Assembly (NCBI GenBank): GCA_902790495.1
Contig: CADASK010000003.1
Span: forward strand, 1-64,000
Source of the DNA: an uncultured Eubacteriales bacterium
GTDB taxonomy: Bacteria > Bacillota > Clostridia > Christensenellales > Aristaeellaceae
Direction of reading: 5' to 3'
DNA: 64,000 nt
Shown here one piece after another: positions 18,138-26,267 of this stretch; within the stretch, counting starts at the first letter, position 1; every line of letters begins with the position of its first letter. A program made the translations under genes and the position numbers. The notes beneath the pieces were generated by a model. The model made no database searches, was not told the DNA's origin, and worked only from the letters and a program-made list of their open reading frames with translations.

Positions 18138-18193
18138 CGAAGGGGTGCAGGGGGCGATCGCAAAGCCCCCTGCCCGCGCCCGCAGGCGCGGAA
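18138..18193 (+). repeat. Family-A palindromic element (copy A5)
   Basis: CAGGGGGC-GATCGCAAA-GCCCCCTG, then CCGCGCC-CGCA-GGCGCGG. This is a near-consensus copy between the convergent MFS and htpG genes. Confidence 0.88.
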
Positions 18194-18229
18194 TCTCTGA
18201 TAGTGTATAGCGTTTACAGAGAATAATTA

Positions 18230-18282
18230 AAGACCGCCCTGCAGGGTTCCTTCACGGAAAGCCCTGCAGAGCGGTCTTTTTT
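18230..18282. terminator. Bidirectional terminator between the MFS gene and htpG
   Basis: AAAGACCGC...CTGCAGGG paired with CCCTGCAG...GCGGTCTTTTTT. The flanking A- and T-runs allow use by both convergent genes. Confidence 0.8.
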
Positions 18283-18292
18283 GATGTTGCTT

Positions 18293-20197
18293 TTACTTCG
18301 CTGCGATCATGCCCAGCAGCTTCTGGCTGCGGGCGAGGAAGGCGGTGATCTCCTCGCCCTCCAGGGGCTTGGCGGACATGCGGGCCAGGTCGTACACCTG
18401 CTCGCACAGCAGCTTCGTGGTCTCGTCCTCGGGATCGCGGGCCGCGATGGCCTGGATCGTCGCGCTGCGGCGGTTCAGGGCGAGGCTGTCCTCCACGGGC
18501 ATGTCCTTCATGCGGTAGACCTCGCGGAAGCGGCGGGCCTGCTCGTTCTCGGTCACCACGGCGACGAGGTTCTCGTCCGCCATGGCGTTCAGGGTCACGG
18601 TCAGGTTCTCCCGGCCCAGGGCTTTGCGGAAGAGCGCCTGCAGCTTGTCGGCGTCCAGCTCCTTGCCCTCCTCGCTCTCCTCGGTCAGGCCGGAGACGTC
18701 CGCGTCCACCCGGGCGAAAGACAGGCCCTCGTTGCCGCCGCCGAACTCCATGAAGTTCATGAAGGCCGCGTCCAGCTCGCGGAAGTCCATCACCGCCACG
18801 TCGATGCCGCGCTGGGTGTACAGGGCTACGGAGGCCGCCTGGCGCTTCTCGTCGGAGGTGTAGTAGACCTTGCCGTTCGTCTTGTCGCCGTTGCGCTGCT
18901 TGTACTCCTCCAGCGTCTTGTAGGTGCCGTCCGTCAGCTTGAACAGCAGGGCGGACTTGACCTGCTCGTAGAACTTGTTGTCCGAGATGCAGCCGTAGCG
19001 CACGAAGGGGCTGATGTCCTTCCAGTAGCCCTCGTAGGCCTCGCGCTGGGTGTTGAACAGGCCGGTCAGCTTGTCTGCCACCTTCTTGGTGATGTGGGCG
19101 GAGAGCTTCTTGACGTAGCCGTCGTTCTGCAGGAAGGAGCGGCTGACGTTCAGCGGGATGTCCGGGCAGTCGATGACGCCGCGCAGCAGCATCAGGAATT
19201 CGGGGATGATCTCCTTGATGTTGTCCGCCACGAAGACCTGGCCGCTGAAGAGCTTGATCTCGCCCTCCCGCACGCCGAAGTCCTCCTTCAGCTTGGGGAA
19301 GTAGAGGATGCCCTTGAGGTTGAAGGGGTAGTCCACGTTCAGGTGCACCCAGAACAGCGGGTCGTCGTAGTCGGTGAACACCTTGTGGTAGAAGGCCTTG
19401 TACTCCTCGTCGGTGCAGTCCGCGGGCTTGCGCAGCCACAGGGGGTTGGTGTCGTTGATCTGCTCGGGCTTGGGCTCCTCGGTGATCTTGCGCTTCACGG
19501 GGTTGCCGTCCGCGTCGGTCTCGCCCTCCACGGTCTCCTCGCGCTCGACGGGCTTGGCGTTGGCGTCGAAGAGCAGGATGGGCCAGGCCATGTAGCCGCA
19601 GTACCGGGTGAGGATCTCCCGGACGCGGTAGAGCTCCAGGAAGTCCTTGTCCTCCTCGCTGATGTGCAGGGTCACGGTGGTGCCGTGGGCGGCGCGGGCG
19701 CCCTCGGACATCTCGAAGCTCATGCCGTCCTCGGAGACCCAGTGCACGGGCTCGGCGCCCTCCTGCCAGGAGCGGGTGTCGATCTCGACCTTGTCGCTGA
19801 CCATGAACACGGAGTAGAAGCCCAGGCCGAAGTGGCCGATGATGTCGCTCTTGCCGTCCTTCTTCTCGTCGTCCTTGGCGTCGGCGAACTGCTTCATAAA
19901 CTCCGCCGCGCTGGAGAAGGCGACCTGGTTGATGTACTTCTTCACCTCGTCGGCCGTCATGCCGATGCCGGTGTCGTCGATGCGGATCTCCTTCTTCTCC
20001 TTGTCCACGGTGACGGTGACGGACATGGCCGCGTCGTCGCCCGGGTTCAGCATGCGGTACTTGGTGATGGCGTCGCAGCCGTTGGACACGGCCTCGCGCA
20101 GGAAGATGTCCTTATCCGAATAGAGCCAGCGCTTGATGACCGGCATGATATTTTCCGCGTCGATGGAGACGCTGCCCTTTTCCAGTTCCACTGCCAT
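18293..20197 (-). CDS. htpG: Hsp90-family chaperone HtpG
   Basis: ATP-dependent cytosolic chaperone of 634 residues, full length. The GHKL ATPase domain has LREAVSNGCDAITKYR (catalytic Glu and Mg Asn region), DTGIGM and GHFGLGFYSVFMV. The middle domain (SRSFLQNDGYVKKLSAHI) and C-terminal dimerisation domain follow. The start at 20197 (MAVELEKGS) is preceded by AAGGGGG on the minus strand; an upstream in-frame ATG at 20242 lacks family support. A perfect CIRCE operator lies upstream of its promoter, indicating heat-shock control by HrcA. Confidence 0.97.
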   Translation of the reverse strand: MAVELEKGSVSIDAENIMPVIKRWLYSDKDIFLREAVSNGCDAITKYRMLNPGDDAAMSVTVTVDKEKKEIRIDDTGIGMTADEVKKYINQVAFSSAAEFMKQFADAKDDEKKDGKSDIIGHFGLGFYSVFMVSDKVEIDTRSWQEGAEPVHWVSEDGMSFEMSEGARAAHGTTVTLHISEEDKDFLELYRVREILTRYCGYMAWPILLFDANAKPVEREETVEGETDADGNPVKRKITEEPKPEQINDTNPLWLRKPADCTDEEYKAFYHKVFTDYDDPLFWVHLNVDYPFNLKGILYFPKLKEDFGVREGEIKLFSGQVFVADNIKEIIPEFLMLLRGVIDCPDIPLNVSRSFLQNDGYVKKLSAHITKKVADKLTGLFNTQREAYEGYWKDISPFVRYGCISDNKFYEQVKSALLFKLTDGTYKTLEEYKQRNGDKTNGKVYYTSDEKRQAASVALYTQRGIDVAVMDFRELDAAFMNFMEFGGGNEGLSFARVDADVSGLTEESEEGKELDADKLQALFRKALGRENLTVTLNAMADENLVAVVTENEQARRFREVYRMKDMPVEDSLALNRRSATIQAIAARDPEDETTKLLCEQVYDLARMSAKPLEGEEITAFLARSQKLLGMIAAK

Positions 20198-20275
20198 GGG
20201 AAAGCCCCCTTGATGTTGATGGTTGGAGGGCCGAGGGGACACTGATGTTCTTTGCCCTTTCGGCCCGCGAGGGGT

Positions 20276-20304
20276 ATTGTAACACCTTTCGGAGGGAAAT
20301 GCAA
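20276..20304 (-). promoter_or_regulatory. Promoter of htpG
   Basis: On the minus strand TTGCAT (20304-20299), 17 bases, TACAAT (20281-20276). The CIRCE operator is immediately upstream. Confidence 0.75.
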
Positions 20305-20311
20305 TAGAAAA

Positions 20312-20338
20312 TTAGCACTCATCAAGAAAGAGTGCTAA
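20312..20338. promoter_or_regulatory. CIRCE operator (HrcA-binding site)
   Basis: TTAGCACTC-N9-GAGTGCTAA, an exact match to the CIRCE consensus, 8 bases upstream of the htpG -35 box. In Firmicutes CIRCE binds the heat-shock repressor HrcA and is usually found at groESL and hrcA-dnaK. Confidence 0.96.
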
Positions 20339-20400
20339 CAAAATGAGCCATCGGACGCTGAGCGGCAGCCCGGCGGCTTCCCGGCAGACAAGCCTTGTCC

Positions 20401-20510
20401 TCACAGCTCCCTGCGCAGCCAGAGGCTTTCTGCTGTCCTGGATGCCTCTGTAAAGCCGTGCTTCAGAAACAGCCTGACCGCGGGATTGTCCGCGGCGATA
20501 CCTGGGTTCG
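20401..20510 (-). pseudogene. C-terminal remnant of a GNAT acetyltransferase
   Basis: The minus strand reads NPGIAADNPAVRLFLKHGF then TEASRTAESLWLRREL and a stop. This is the typical acetyl-CoA-binding end of a GNAT enzyme (A-D-NPAVRLFxKHGFxE). Upstream, the frame is closed by stops and no N-terminal part is present, so only about 35 codons survive. Confidence 0.7.
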
Positions 20511-20572
20511 TAGAGCGTCAGCATATCGCTGCATCCTCTCCTTATCGCTGCTTCTTCCCGCACGGACTTCCG

Positions 20573-21087
20573 TCAGAGATACCCCTCCGCCATCAGCAGC
20601 TCGAGCACCCTGGCCTCGCGCTCCACCATCGCCCGGTTGTATGGATTCAGGGAAGCCCGGCGGTTTTCGGGATGACGTCCTGCGGACGGACGAAGGTCAG
20701 CGAAAAGTGCTCGTCCGCCTCGTAAGCATCCAGCTGCTGGGGGACCAGGGCTTCCCAGGCCTCACAGAGAAAGTAGTAATTGTCCTGCACAAAGATCTCG
20801 GTCGGATCGGTGGCGCTCCTCTGAACCCTGTGCACATACCCGTATTCCCGAATGCTGTCCGGGATCACCACCAGGCCGGCCTCCTCGCGGGTCTCGCGGA
20901 TCAGGGCTTCCACGGGCGCTTCGCCGGGATGGATGCCGCCGCCGGGAAACTTGTAGTCATCATACTTCAGGCTGTGGACCATGGCCACCCGGCCGTCCCG
21001 GATGATGATGCTTCTCGCCGAGTTGCGCACAAAGGAATGCGTGCAGTCGGCATAATCGCGCTTGTCCATCTCAAACAGCAGCCGCAT
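20573..21087 (-). pseudogene. Nudix hydrolase gene with a frameshift near the 3' end
   Basis: Starting at 21087 the protein reads MRLLFEMDKRDYADCTHSF and contains the Nudix box FPGGGIHPGEAPVEALIRETREEAGL (GX5EX7REUXEEXG, residues about 48-70). The frame stops at 20647, but shifting by one base near 20671 continues as ENRRASLNPYNRAMVEREAR and VLELLMAEGYL to a stop at 20573. A one-base loss in the run CCCG(G)AAAA explains it. The Nudix box itself is intact, so a shortened active enzyme is possible. Alternatively it is a sequencing error. Confidence 0.75.
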
Positions 21088-21258
21088 GCGCTGTCACCGT
21101 CCTGTCTGTTCTTGTCTCTCGGGGATGATGTCCTCATTATACTCCCGGTCCAGCCCGCTGGCAAGCAGCTGCTGGAAGCAGCCGGATCCTCCATGCGCCT
21201 CCGCACAGGCGCGATGGGAAGGAAATTGCAAAATAAAAAGACGAAATGCAATATATAG

Positions 21259-21287
21259 ATGACATTTTCGACGCGATCATCTATAAT
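21259..21287 (+). promoter_or_regulatory. Promoter of the XRE/small membrane protein operon
   Basis: ATGACA (21259-21264), 17 bases, TATAAT (21282-21287), about 38 bases before the XRE gene. Confidence 0.55.
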
Positions 21288-21325
21288 GAGCAACGTGATC
21301 CAAGCTGATCCGAGGTGGTGATCCC

Positions 21326-21553
21326 ATGAGAAATCTGAAACTGAAATTCCGCCGGATTGAAGTCAATATGTCGCAAACGGAACTGGCGAAGCAGGTCGGT
21401 GTGACAAGGCAGACGATCGGTCTGATCGAGGCCGGGGAGTTCAATCCCTCGATCAGACTGTGCAACAGGATCTGCCGTGCCCTCGGTGTGACATTGAACG
21501 ATCTGTTCTGGGAGGAGACAGAGCATGAAGAGGAAGAAGAGTATCAGCGCTGA
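21326..21553 (+). CDS. XRE-family regulator
   Basis: A 75-residue protein made almost entirely of a Cro/C1 helix-turn-helix: RRIEVNMSQTELAKQVGVTRQTIGLIEAGEFNPSIRLCNRICRALGVTLNDLF, ending in an acidic tail (EETEHEEEEE). This compact type often controls its own operon with small membrane proteins. The stop codon overlaps the ATG of the next small gene (TGATG). Codon use is less GC-rich than the surrounding chromosome. Confidence 0.88.
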   Translation: MRNLKLKFRRIEVNMSQTELAKQVGVTRQTIGLIEAGEFNPSIRLCNRICRALGVTLNDLFWEETEHEEEEEYQR

Positions 21554-21669
21554 TGACGGTTGCCGTCACATTCGTGCTGTGCTTTGCGGCCTTGAAGATA
21601 TCCATGAAAGCGACTTACAGAAGGCAAAAGCAGCTGGAGGAAGAACCGGAAGACGCGAATCAAATGTAA
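21553..21669 (+). CDS. 38-residue single-span membrane protein
   Basis: MTVAVTFVLCFAALKISMKA followed by a charged tail (TYRRQKQLEEEPEDANQM). Its ATG shares a base with the XRE stop (TGATG), a standard coupling arrangement. One short hydrophobic segment is visible. Function unknown; it belongs to the XRE operon. Confidence 0.6.
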   Translation: MTVAVTFVLCFAALKISMKATYRRQKQLEEEPEDANQM

Positions 21670-21702
21670 GGACAAAAGAAAAACAGATGGAGGAAAGATA
21701 AC

Positions 21703-21897
21703 ATGAAACAGTTCATTCAGGCAATCAGCGGAAAGAAAGCGCTCTATGTGGTCATGGCCCTTGCGGTGATTGCAACCGTTCTCGAGATCGTGACATCCAT
21801 CAGAAACGGAACCAACACAGACTGGCAGGGCATGGCTGTTTACTGGGTAGCGATCGCCGGCTGGGCAGCATGCCTTGCGGAGAAGAAAAAAAGCTGA
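21703..21897 (+). CDS. 64-residue membrane protein with two spans
   Basis: Two hydrophobic segments (ALYVVMALAVIATVLEIV and GMAVYWVAIAGWAACLA) separated by a short polar loop, with a KKKS tail. GGAGGAAAG precedes the ATG. It is the last gene of the XRE operon before a hairpin terminator. Function unknown; perhaps a small stress or immunity-like membrane protein. Confidence 0.7.
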   Translation: MKQFIQAISGKKALYVVMALAVIATVLEIVTSIRNGTNTDWQGMAVYWVAIAGWAACLAEKKKS

Positions 21898-21921
21898 TTC
21901 TATTACCACAAGGTTTCACTG

Positions 21922-21965
21922 AACAGATCCTCGGGCTGGATATATCCTGATCGGGGATCTGTTTT
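21922..21965 (+). terminator. Probable terminator of the XRE operon
   Basis: AACAGATCC paired with GGATCTGTT at the ends of a longer hairpin, followed by TTTTG. Confidence 0.6.
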
Positions 21966-22128
21966 GCAGGATTATCAGGATATGCAACGAATCATCACTT
22001 TCAGAAGGCCGTGTTTGTGGTACATGGATCGTGCCTGAAACATGGCTGTTCGGGATGAGACAGAAGCGACTGAACGCTGAAGTTCATGAATCATCGACAA
22101 ATCGGGATTTGAAGGAGAAAGACGCCCA

Positions 22129-22644
22129 ATGCTTTTAACCGAGAGTTTAGAAACGCCAAGATTAACAATTCGCTCTTGGCGGAAGTCTGATAAAGACTTT
22201 ACGCTGTCTCTGTGGGGAGATAAAGAAAACGGAAAGTATATGAGCGACCCTATCCGTGAGAACATGGATGAAGCATATCTCAAATGTGTTGATGAGATGG
22301 AAGACAACCCAGAGGGGTATTACTTGGTTGCTGAATGGAAAGAGAAAGGTACACCTGTCGGTACCTGCTGCATATTCCCTGAAAACGGAAATTATGATAT
22401 CGGGTATTGCATCGCAAAAGAGCATTGGAAAGAAGGCCTTGGAACCGAAGTGATTGACGCTATCATCCGTTGGGTAAAAGCGGAAGGCGGCAAGTCCATC
22501 ACGGCAGAAGTGGCCGATATCAATCTTGCGTCGGTTGCACTTCTTCGCAAATTTGGATTTTCAGAGGATAGAAAAACTTGCTATAAAAAATGGGGAGAAG
22601 AAACCTATTTTGATTCCCATTATTATAAGCTGAACTTAGCGTGA
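22129..22644 (+). CDS. GNAT acetyltransferase (RimJ/RimL-like)
   Basis: A 171-residue N-acetyltransferase: LETPRLTIRSWRKSDKDF at the start, IGYCIAKEHWKEGLGTEVIDAIIRW carrying the acetyl-CoA pyrophosphate loop, and NLASVALLRKFGFSED at the end. This subgroup acetylates ribosomal proteins, amino groups of antibiotics or other small amines; the target is unknown. The gene is visibly more AT-rich (for example AAA, GAT, TTT codons) than its neighbours, which suggests recent transfer. Confidence 0.88.
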   Translation: MLLTESLETPRLTIRSWRKSDKDFTLSLWGDKENGKYMSDPIRENMDEAYLKCVDEMEDNPEGYYLVAEWKEKGTPVGTCCIFPENGNYDIGYCIAKEHWKEGLGTEVIDAIIRWVKAEGGKSITAEVADINLASVALLRKFGFSEDRKTCYKKWGEETYFDSHYYKLNLA

Positions 22645-22867
22645 GCATTCCATTCATTACAGCCAATTCCAGTTTGTCGGGCAAAGGATGGGCAGAACCC
22701 CGGGCACTCATGGAGCCAACACCAGCCGTACTAAGCCATGCACGGGAAACTGCATGGTTTTTTGGATGCGCCCTGTCATGCATGGCTTCGGGCCTGAAGC
22801 CACCCTGCCATCCGGCTGCTGCACAAGATCGCCATCTCTTCCCAGAGCATGTTAAATGTTTATCATA
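22645..22867. other. Intergenic region before the ABC importer genes
   Basis: No gene is visible. It holds one terminator hairpin (22736-22763) and, at its end, the promoter of the binding-protein gene. Confidence 0.5.
22736..22763 (+). terminator. Terminator hairpin
   Basis: CCATGCA paired with TGCATGG, then TTTTTT. It separates the GNAT gene from the ABC importer genes. Confidence 0.8.
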
Positions 22868-22896
22868 TTGACAAAGCCCCTCAGGTGGACTATACT
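22868..22896 (+). promoter_or_regulatory. Near-consensus sigma-A promoter of the ABC importer
   Basis: TTGACA (22868-22873), 17 bases, TATACT (22891-22896). The leader of about 45 bases contains GTCCCC...GGGGAC arms that could form a small hairpin. Confidence 0.85.
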
Positions 22897-22948
22897 GGTC
22901 GGGTCCCCGACAGGAGAACCGACAGGGGACAGCAAGGAGAATCAACCT

Positions 22949-23801
22949 ATGAAGAAACTCATCGCTCTTGTCCTCGCGGCCCTGCTGGCGCTGAGCCTGT
23001 GCGCAGCGGGCGCCGAAGGCTTCACCCTCACCGCGCCCAGCGGCGCGCCCGCCCTGGCCGTGGCCACCCTGGCGACCCAGAACCCCGAGGCCTTCACCTT
23101 CATCTCGGCGGAGACCATCCCCGCGGCCTTCGCGGCCAACGAGGCCGACTTCATCATCGCCCCCATCAACGCGGGCGCGAAGCTCTTCAAGGCCGGCAAG
23201 TCCACCTACCGCCTGGCGGCCGTGGTCACCTGGGGCAACCTGTACTTCGCCTCCCAGCGCGAGGGCTTCCAGCTGGCCGACATGAACGGCGCGAAGGTCA
23301 CCCTCTTCGGCGAGAACACCATCAACGCCTCCGTCGCCCTCTACGCCCTGAAGCAGAACGGCATCGAGCCTGCGGAGGTGGAGTACCTCGCCGGCGCGGC
23401 CAACACCCAGGCCCTGCTGCTCTCCGACGCCGAGGCCATCGTGCTGACCGCCGAGCCCGCCCTGACCGCCGCCAAGATCAAGAACGACAAGGTGACCGGC
23501 TATGCCGTGAACGATCTCTTCCGCGAGGCCACCGGCTTTGACGGCTACACCCAGGCCGGTCTGTTCGTGCGCGCCGAGACCGCCGACACCCAGGCCGAGG
23601 CCGTGGCCGCCTACCTGAAGGAGATCGAGGCCGCCGATCCTGCCCAACGCCAAGGTGGCGACCGCCGCCATCCCGAACTGCGCCATCCGCTACACCGCCG
23701 CGACAGAGGCGAAGGCGCAGGTGGAGGCCACCGCGCAGATCGACCTGACCCAGTTCGGCGGCGCTGTGCCCGCTGACGATTTCTACTATGGAGCAGAGTA
23801 A
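22949..23801 (+). pseudogene. ABC importer substrate-binding protein (NMT1/SsuA-like), frameshifted
   Basis: From ATG 22949 there is a signal peptide (MKKLIALVLAALLALSLCAA) and a periplasmic-binding-protein-like domain of NMT1/nitrate-sulfonate type (FIIAPINAGAKLFKAGKSTYRLAAVVTWGNLYF...). Frame 1 is good to about 23637, after which it degenerates into Arg/Gln-rich sequence. Moving one frame restores sense: ILPNAKVATAAIPNCAIRYT and onward to TAA at 23799-23801, which overlaps the permease ATG by 14 bases. A two-base loss in GC(GAC)ATC would explain it. Either the gene is broken or the sequence has an error. Confidence 0.8.
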
Positions 23802-24579
23802 GCGAAACCGCATCATCACACAGGGACTGGGCGTTCTCCTCATCGGCCTGCTCGTGCAGGGCACGGGCTGGCTGAAGGGGAACAGCCTGGTCTTTCCGGG
23901 CGTGGGGGAGATTCTCCGCGCCTTTTTCGCCTTGCTGGGAAAGGGCCAGACCTACCGCCTCATCGGCACCACGGTGCTGCACCTGGCGGAGGCCCTGGTC
24001 CTCTCCAGCCTCGCGGGCATCGCCCTGGGCCTGCTGGAGGGCGTGTGGGATTTCGCCCATGAGCTGCTCACCCCGCTGATGACCCTGCTGCGTTCCATCC
24101 CGATGGTGGTGCTGGCGGTGGTCATCATGGTGCTGACGAAGTACGAGCGGGTGCCGCTGATCGCCACCTCGCTGATCCTGATCCCCCTCATCAGCGAGGC
24201 GGTCTGCGAGGGCTGCCGCGCGATTCCCCAGGAGCTGCTGGATGTCTACCGGCTGAACAGCCCCCTGAACCTCACCGTGGTGCGACTGGTCTATCTGCCG
24301 ATGATGGCGGGCTACCTGCGCCAGGCCTATGTCAGCGCCGTGGGCATGGGGGTGAAGATGGTGGTCTCCACCGAGTACCTGGTGCAGACCCGGGACTCCC
24401 TGGGCAAGGCCATCCACAACAGCATCTATTTTAACGACTACCAGGATATCTACGCCTATGTGCTGCTGATCGCCCTGGTGGTGCTGCTGCTCGGGCGGCT
24501 GCCCGCGGCCCTGATCAGCCTCAATGAGAAGCACAAAAAAACTTCCCCCACTGGGAGAAGTTCACGCGCACGCCGGTAA
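23788..24579 (+). CDS. ABC importer permease (SsuC/TauC-like)
   Basis: A 263-residue integral membrane protein of the binding-protein-dependent permease family. The ATPase-contact EAA-like loop is VCEGCRAIPQELLDVYRLNSPLNLTVVRLVYLPMM (residues about 135-170). It pairs with the upstream binding protein. The usual ATPase gene is missing; rpsT follows on the other strand. The last 15 codons (KKTSPTGRSSRARR) read through the rpsT terminator, so the natural 3' end may have been lost. Confidence 0.85.
   Translation: MEQSKRNRIITQGLGVLLIGLLVQGTGWLKGNSLVFPGVGEILRAFFALLGKGQTYRLIGTTVLHLAEALVLSSLAGIALGLLEGVWDFAHELLTPLMTLLRSIPMVVLAVVIMVLTKYERVPLIATSLILIPLISEAVCEGCRAIPQELLDVYRLNSPLNLTVVRLVYLPMMAGYLRQAYVSAVGMGVKMVVSTEYLVQTRDSLGKAIHNSIYFNDYQDIYAYVLLIALVVLLLGRLPAALISLNEKHKKTSPTGRSSRARR
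24535..24563 (-). terminator. rpsT terminator, inside the permease 3' end
   Basis: On the minus strand AACTTCTCCC-AGT-GGGGGAAGTT followed by TTTTTTG. It lies within the last codons of the convergent permease gene. Confidence 0.85.
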
Positions 24580-24581
24580 AA

Positions 24582-24848
24582 TTACACAGCGGCAGCCTTG
24601 TTCAGCCTCTTCGCGAGACGAGCCTTCTTGCGGTTGGCTGCATTCTTGCTGATGACGCCCTTGGTCACGGCCTTGTCGATAGCGGAGGCGGTCGCGTTCA
24701 GCTGCGTGCCGGCGCTCGCAGGATCAGCGGCCACCGCGGCATCAAACTTCTTCAGAGAAGTACGCACACCGCTCATCACCATGCGATTGTGCAGGTTCTT
24801 CTTCTCGCTGACCTTCACGCGCTTCTTGGCGGACTTGATGTTCGGCAA
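24582..24848 (-). CDS. rpsT: 30S ribosomal protein S20
   Basis: An 88-residue basic helical protein that binds 16S rRNA in the small subunit. MPNIKSAKKRV at the start and the SAIDKAVTKGVISKNAANRKKARLAKRLN block are diagnostic. It starts with TTG (24848), preceded by AAGGAGGTGA. TTG or other rare starts at rpsT are known in other bacteria and help limit expression. The leader can form a small hairpin (GCGATG...CATCGC). Confidence 0.97.
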   Translation of the reverse strand: MPNIKSAKKRVKVSEKKNLHNRMVMSGVRTSLKKFDAAVAADPASAGTQLNATASAIDKAVTKGVISKNAANRKKARLAKRLNKAAAV

Positions 24849-24894
24849 CTCGATTCACCTCCTTAAGCGATGGATGTTTCAAACATCGCAAGCT

Positions 24895-24923
24895 ATTGTA
24901 GCATAGAACAAACGAAAAAGCAA
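24895..24923 (-). promoter_or_regulatory. Promoter of rpsT
   Basis: On the minus strand TTGCTT (24923-24918), 17 bases, TACAAT (24900-24895). Confidence 0.75.
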
Positions 24924-25010
24924 GGGTCATCTTTTGCCGGAATCGTGTTCTTGGGATTGTTCTTTTGTAACAAATGTGCGAAGAAAGCGTGACGGAGCCT
25001 TCTGGCCGCG

Positions 25011-25039
25011 TTGCCATGCCCGGGGTTTTATGCTACAAT
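25011..25039 (+). promoter_or_regulatory. Promoter of the CDF transporter
   Basis: TTGCCA (25011-25016), 17 bases, TACAAT (25034-25039). Confidence 0.65.
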
Positions 25040-25095
25040 GGCCTGGGTTTCCAACTCAAAAACCGAACCGGGGAACTGAAAGGAAGCATTTCGCC

Positions 25096-26232
25096 GTGAG
25101 CGATCAGACAAACGAAACCGTGACGACCCAAAGCCGGGACAAGGTGATCATCCGCACCAGCGTCATTGGCATCCTGACCAACGTGCTGCTGGCCGCCTTC
25201 AAGGCCGCGGTCGGCATTCTCTCCCACTCCATCGCGGTGACGCTGGACGCGGTGAACAACCTCTCCGACGCCCTGTCCTCCATCATCACCATTGTGGGCA
25301 CCAAGCTGGCGGGCCGCCTGCCGGACAAGAAGCATCCCCTGGGCTATGGCCGCATCGAGTACCTGAGCGCCATGATCGTCTCCGGCCTGGTGCTCTACGC
25401 CGGCATCACCTCGGGCGTCGAGTCCGTGAAGAAGATCCTGCACCCGGAGCTGCCGGACTACAGCACGGTGTCCCTCGTCATCATCGCCGTGGCGGTGGCC
25501 GCGAAGGTGATCCTGGGGCGCTATGTGAAGGCCCAGGGCAAAAAGGTGAACTCCGGCTCCCTGGTGGCCTCCGGCTCGGACGCCCTCAATGACGCCATCC
25601 TCTCCGCCTCCGTGCTGGCGTGCGCGCTGATCTTCAAGCTGACGGGCCTCTCGCTGGAGGCGTGGGTCGGCATCGTGATCGCCGTGTTCATCATCAAGGC
25701 GGGCATCGAGATGATGATCGAGACCCTGAACGACATCCTCGGCACCCGGGCGGACGCGGAAACCACCGGGCAGATCCGGGAGATCATCAAGGGCATGCCG
25801 AATGTGCGCGGCGCCTACGACCTGGTCCTGCACAACTACGGCCCGAATAAGAACCTGGCCTCGGTGCACGTGGAGCTGCCGGACACCATGACCGTGGAGG
25901 AGCTGGACCGCCTGACCCGCCGCATGGAGAGCGAGGTCTTCCGGAAGACCGGCGTCATCCTCACGGGCGTGGGCGTCTACTCCTACAACACGGGCAACGA
26001 CGAGGCCGCGAGGACGCAGGAGGCCGTGCGCAGCCTGGTGCTGTCCCATGACTGGGCGCTGCAGATGCACGGCTTCTACCTGGACACGGCGGAAAAGACC
26101 ATGCGCTTTGACGTGGTGCTGAGCTTTGACATCCGCCCGAAGGAGGCCCTGGCGATCCTCAACGAGGAGGTCCGGAAGGCCTACCCGGATTACCGCCTGC
26201 AGATCATCGCAGACGTGGATCTGGCGGACTGA
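25096..26232 (+). CDS. Cation diffusion facilitator (Zn/Mn/Fe-type exporter)
   Basis: A 378-residue membrane protein of the CDF family that exports divalent metals in exchange for protons. The metal site AVTLDAVNNLSDALSS (HxxxD is D-x-x-x-D here) lies in helix 2 and GSDALNDAILS in helix 5. HPLGYGRIEYLSAM follows helix 2. The C-terminal cytosolic domain is longer than usual (about 165 residues) and ends VQLQI-like YRLQIIADVDLAD. GTG 25096 is chosen behind AAAGGAAG. The N,D/D,D site pattern suggests Mn, Fe or Zn but does not fix the metal. Confidence 0.9.
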   Translation: MSDQTNETVTTQSRDKVIIRTSVIGILTNVLLAAFKAAVGILSHSIAVTLDAVNNLSDALSSIITIVGTKLAGRLPDKKHPLGYGRIEYLSAMIVSGLVLYAGITSGVESVKKILHPELPDYSTVSLVIIAVAVAAKVILGRYVKAQGKKVNSGSLVASGSDALNDAILSASVLACALIFKLTGLSLEAWVGIVIAVFIIKAGIEMMIETLNDILGTRADAETTGQIREIIKGMPNVRGAYDLVLHNYGPNKNLASVHVELPDTMTVEELDRLTRRMESEVFRKTGVILTGVGVYSYNTGNDEAARTQEAVRSLVLSHDWALQMHGFYLDTAEKTMRFDVVLSFDIRPKEALAILNEEVRKAYPDYRLQIIADVDLAD

Positions 26233-26267
26233 GAAAACCCGCTGCGATAACGCTTCGGGAGGGCATG

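Noticed and set aside
22897..22948. A thiamine-type riboswitch in front of the NMT1-like importer
   Set aside because: The leader is only about 45 bases and has no TPP-aptamer core; only a small GTCCCC / GGGGAC hairpin is visible.
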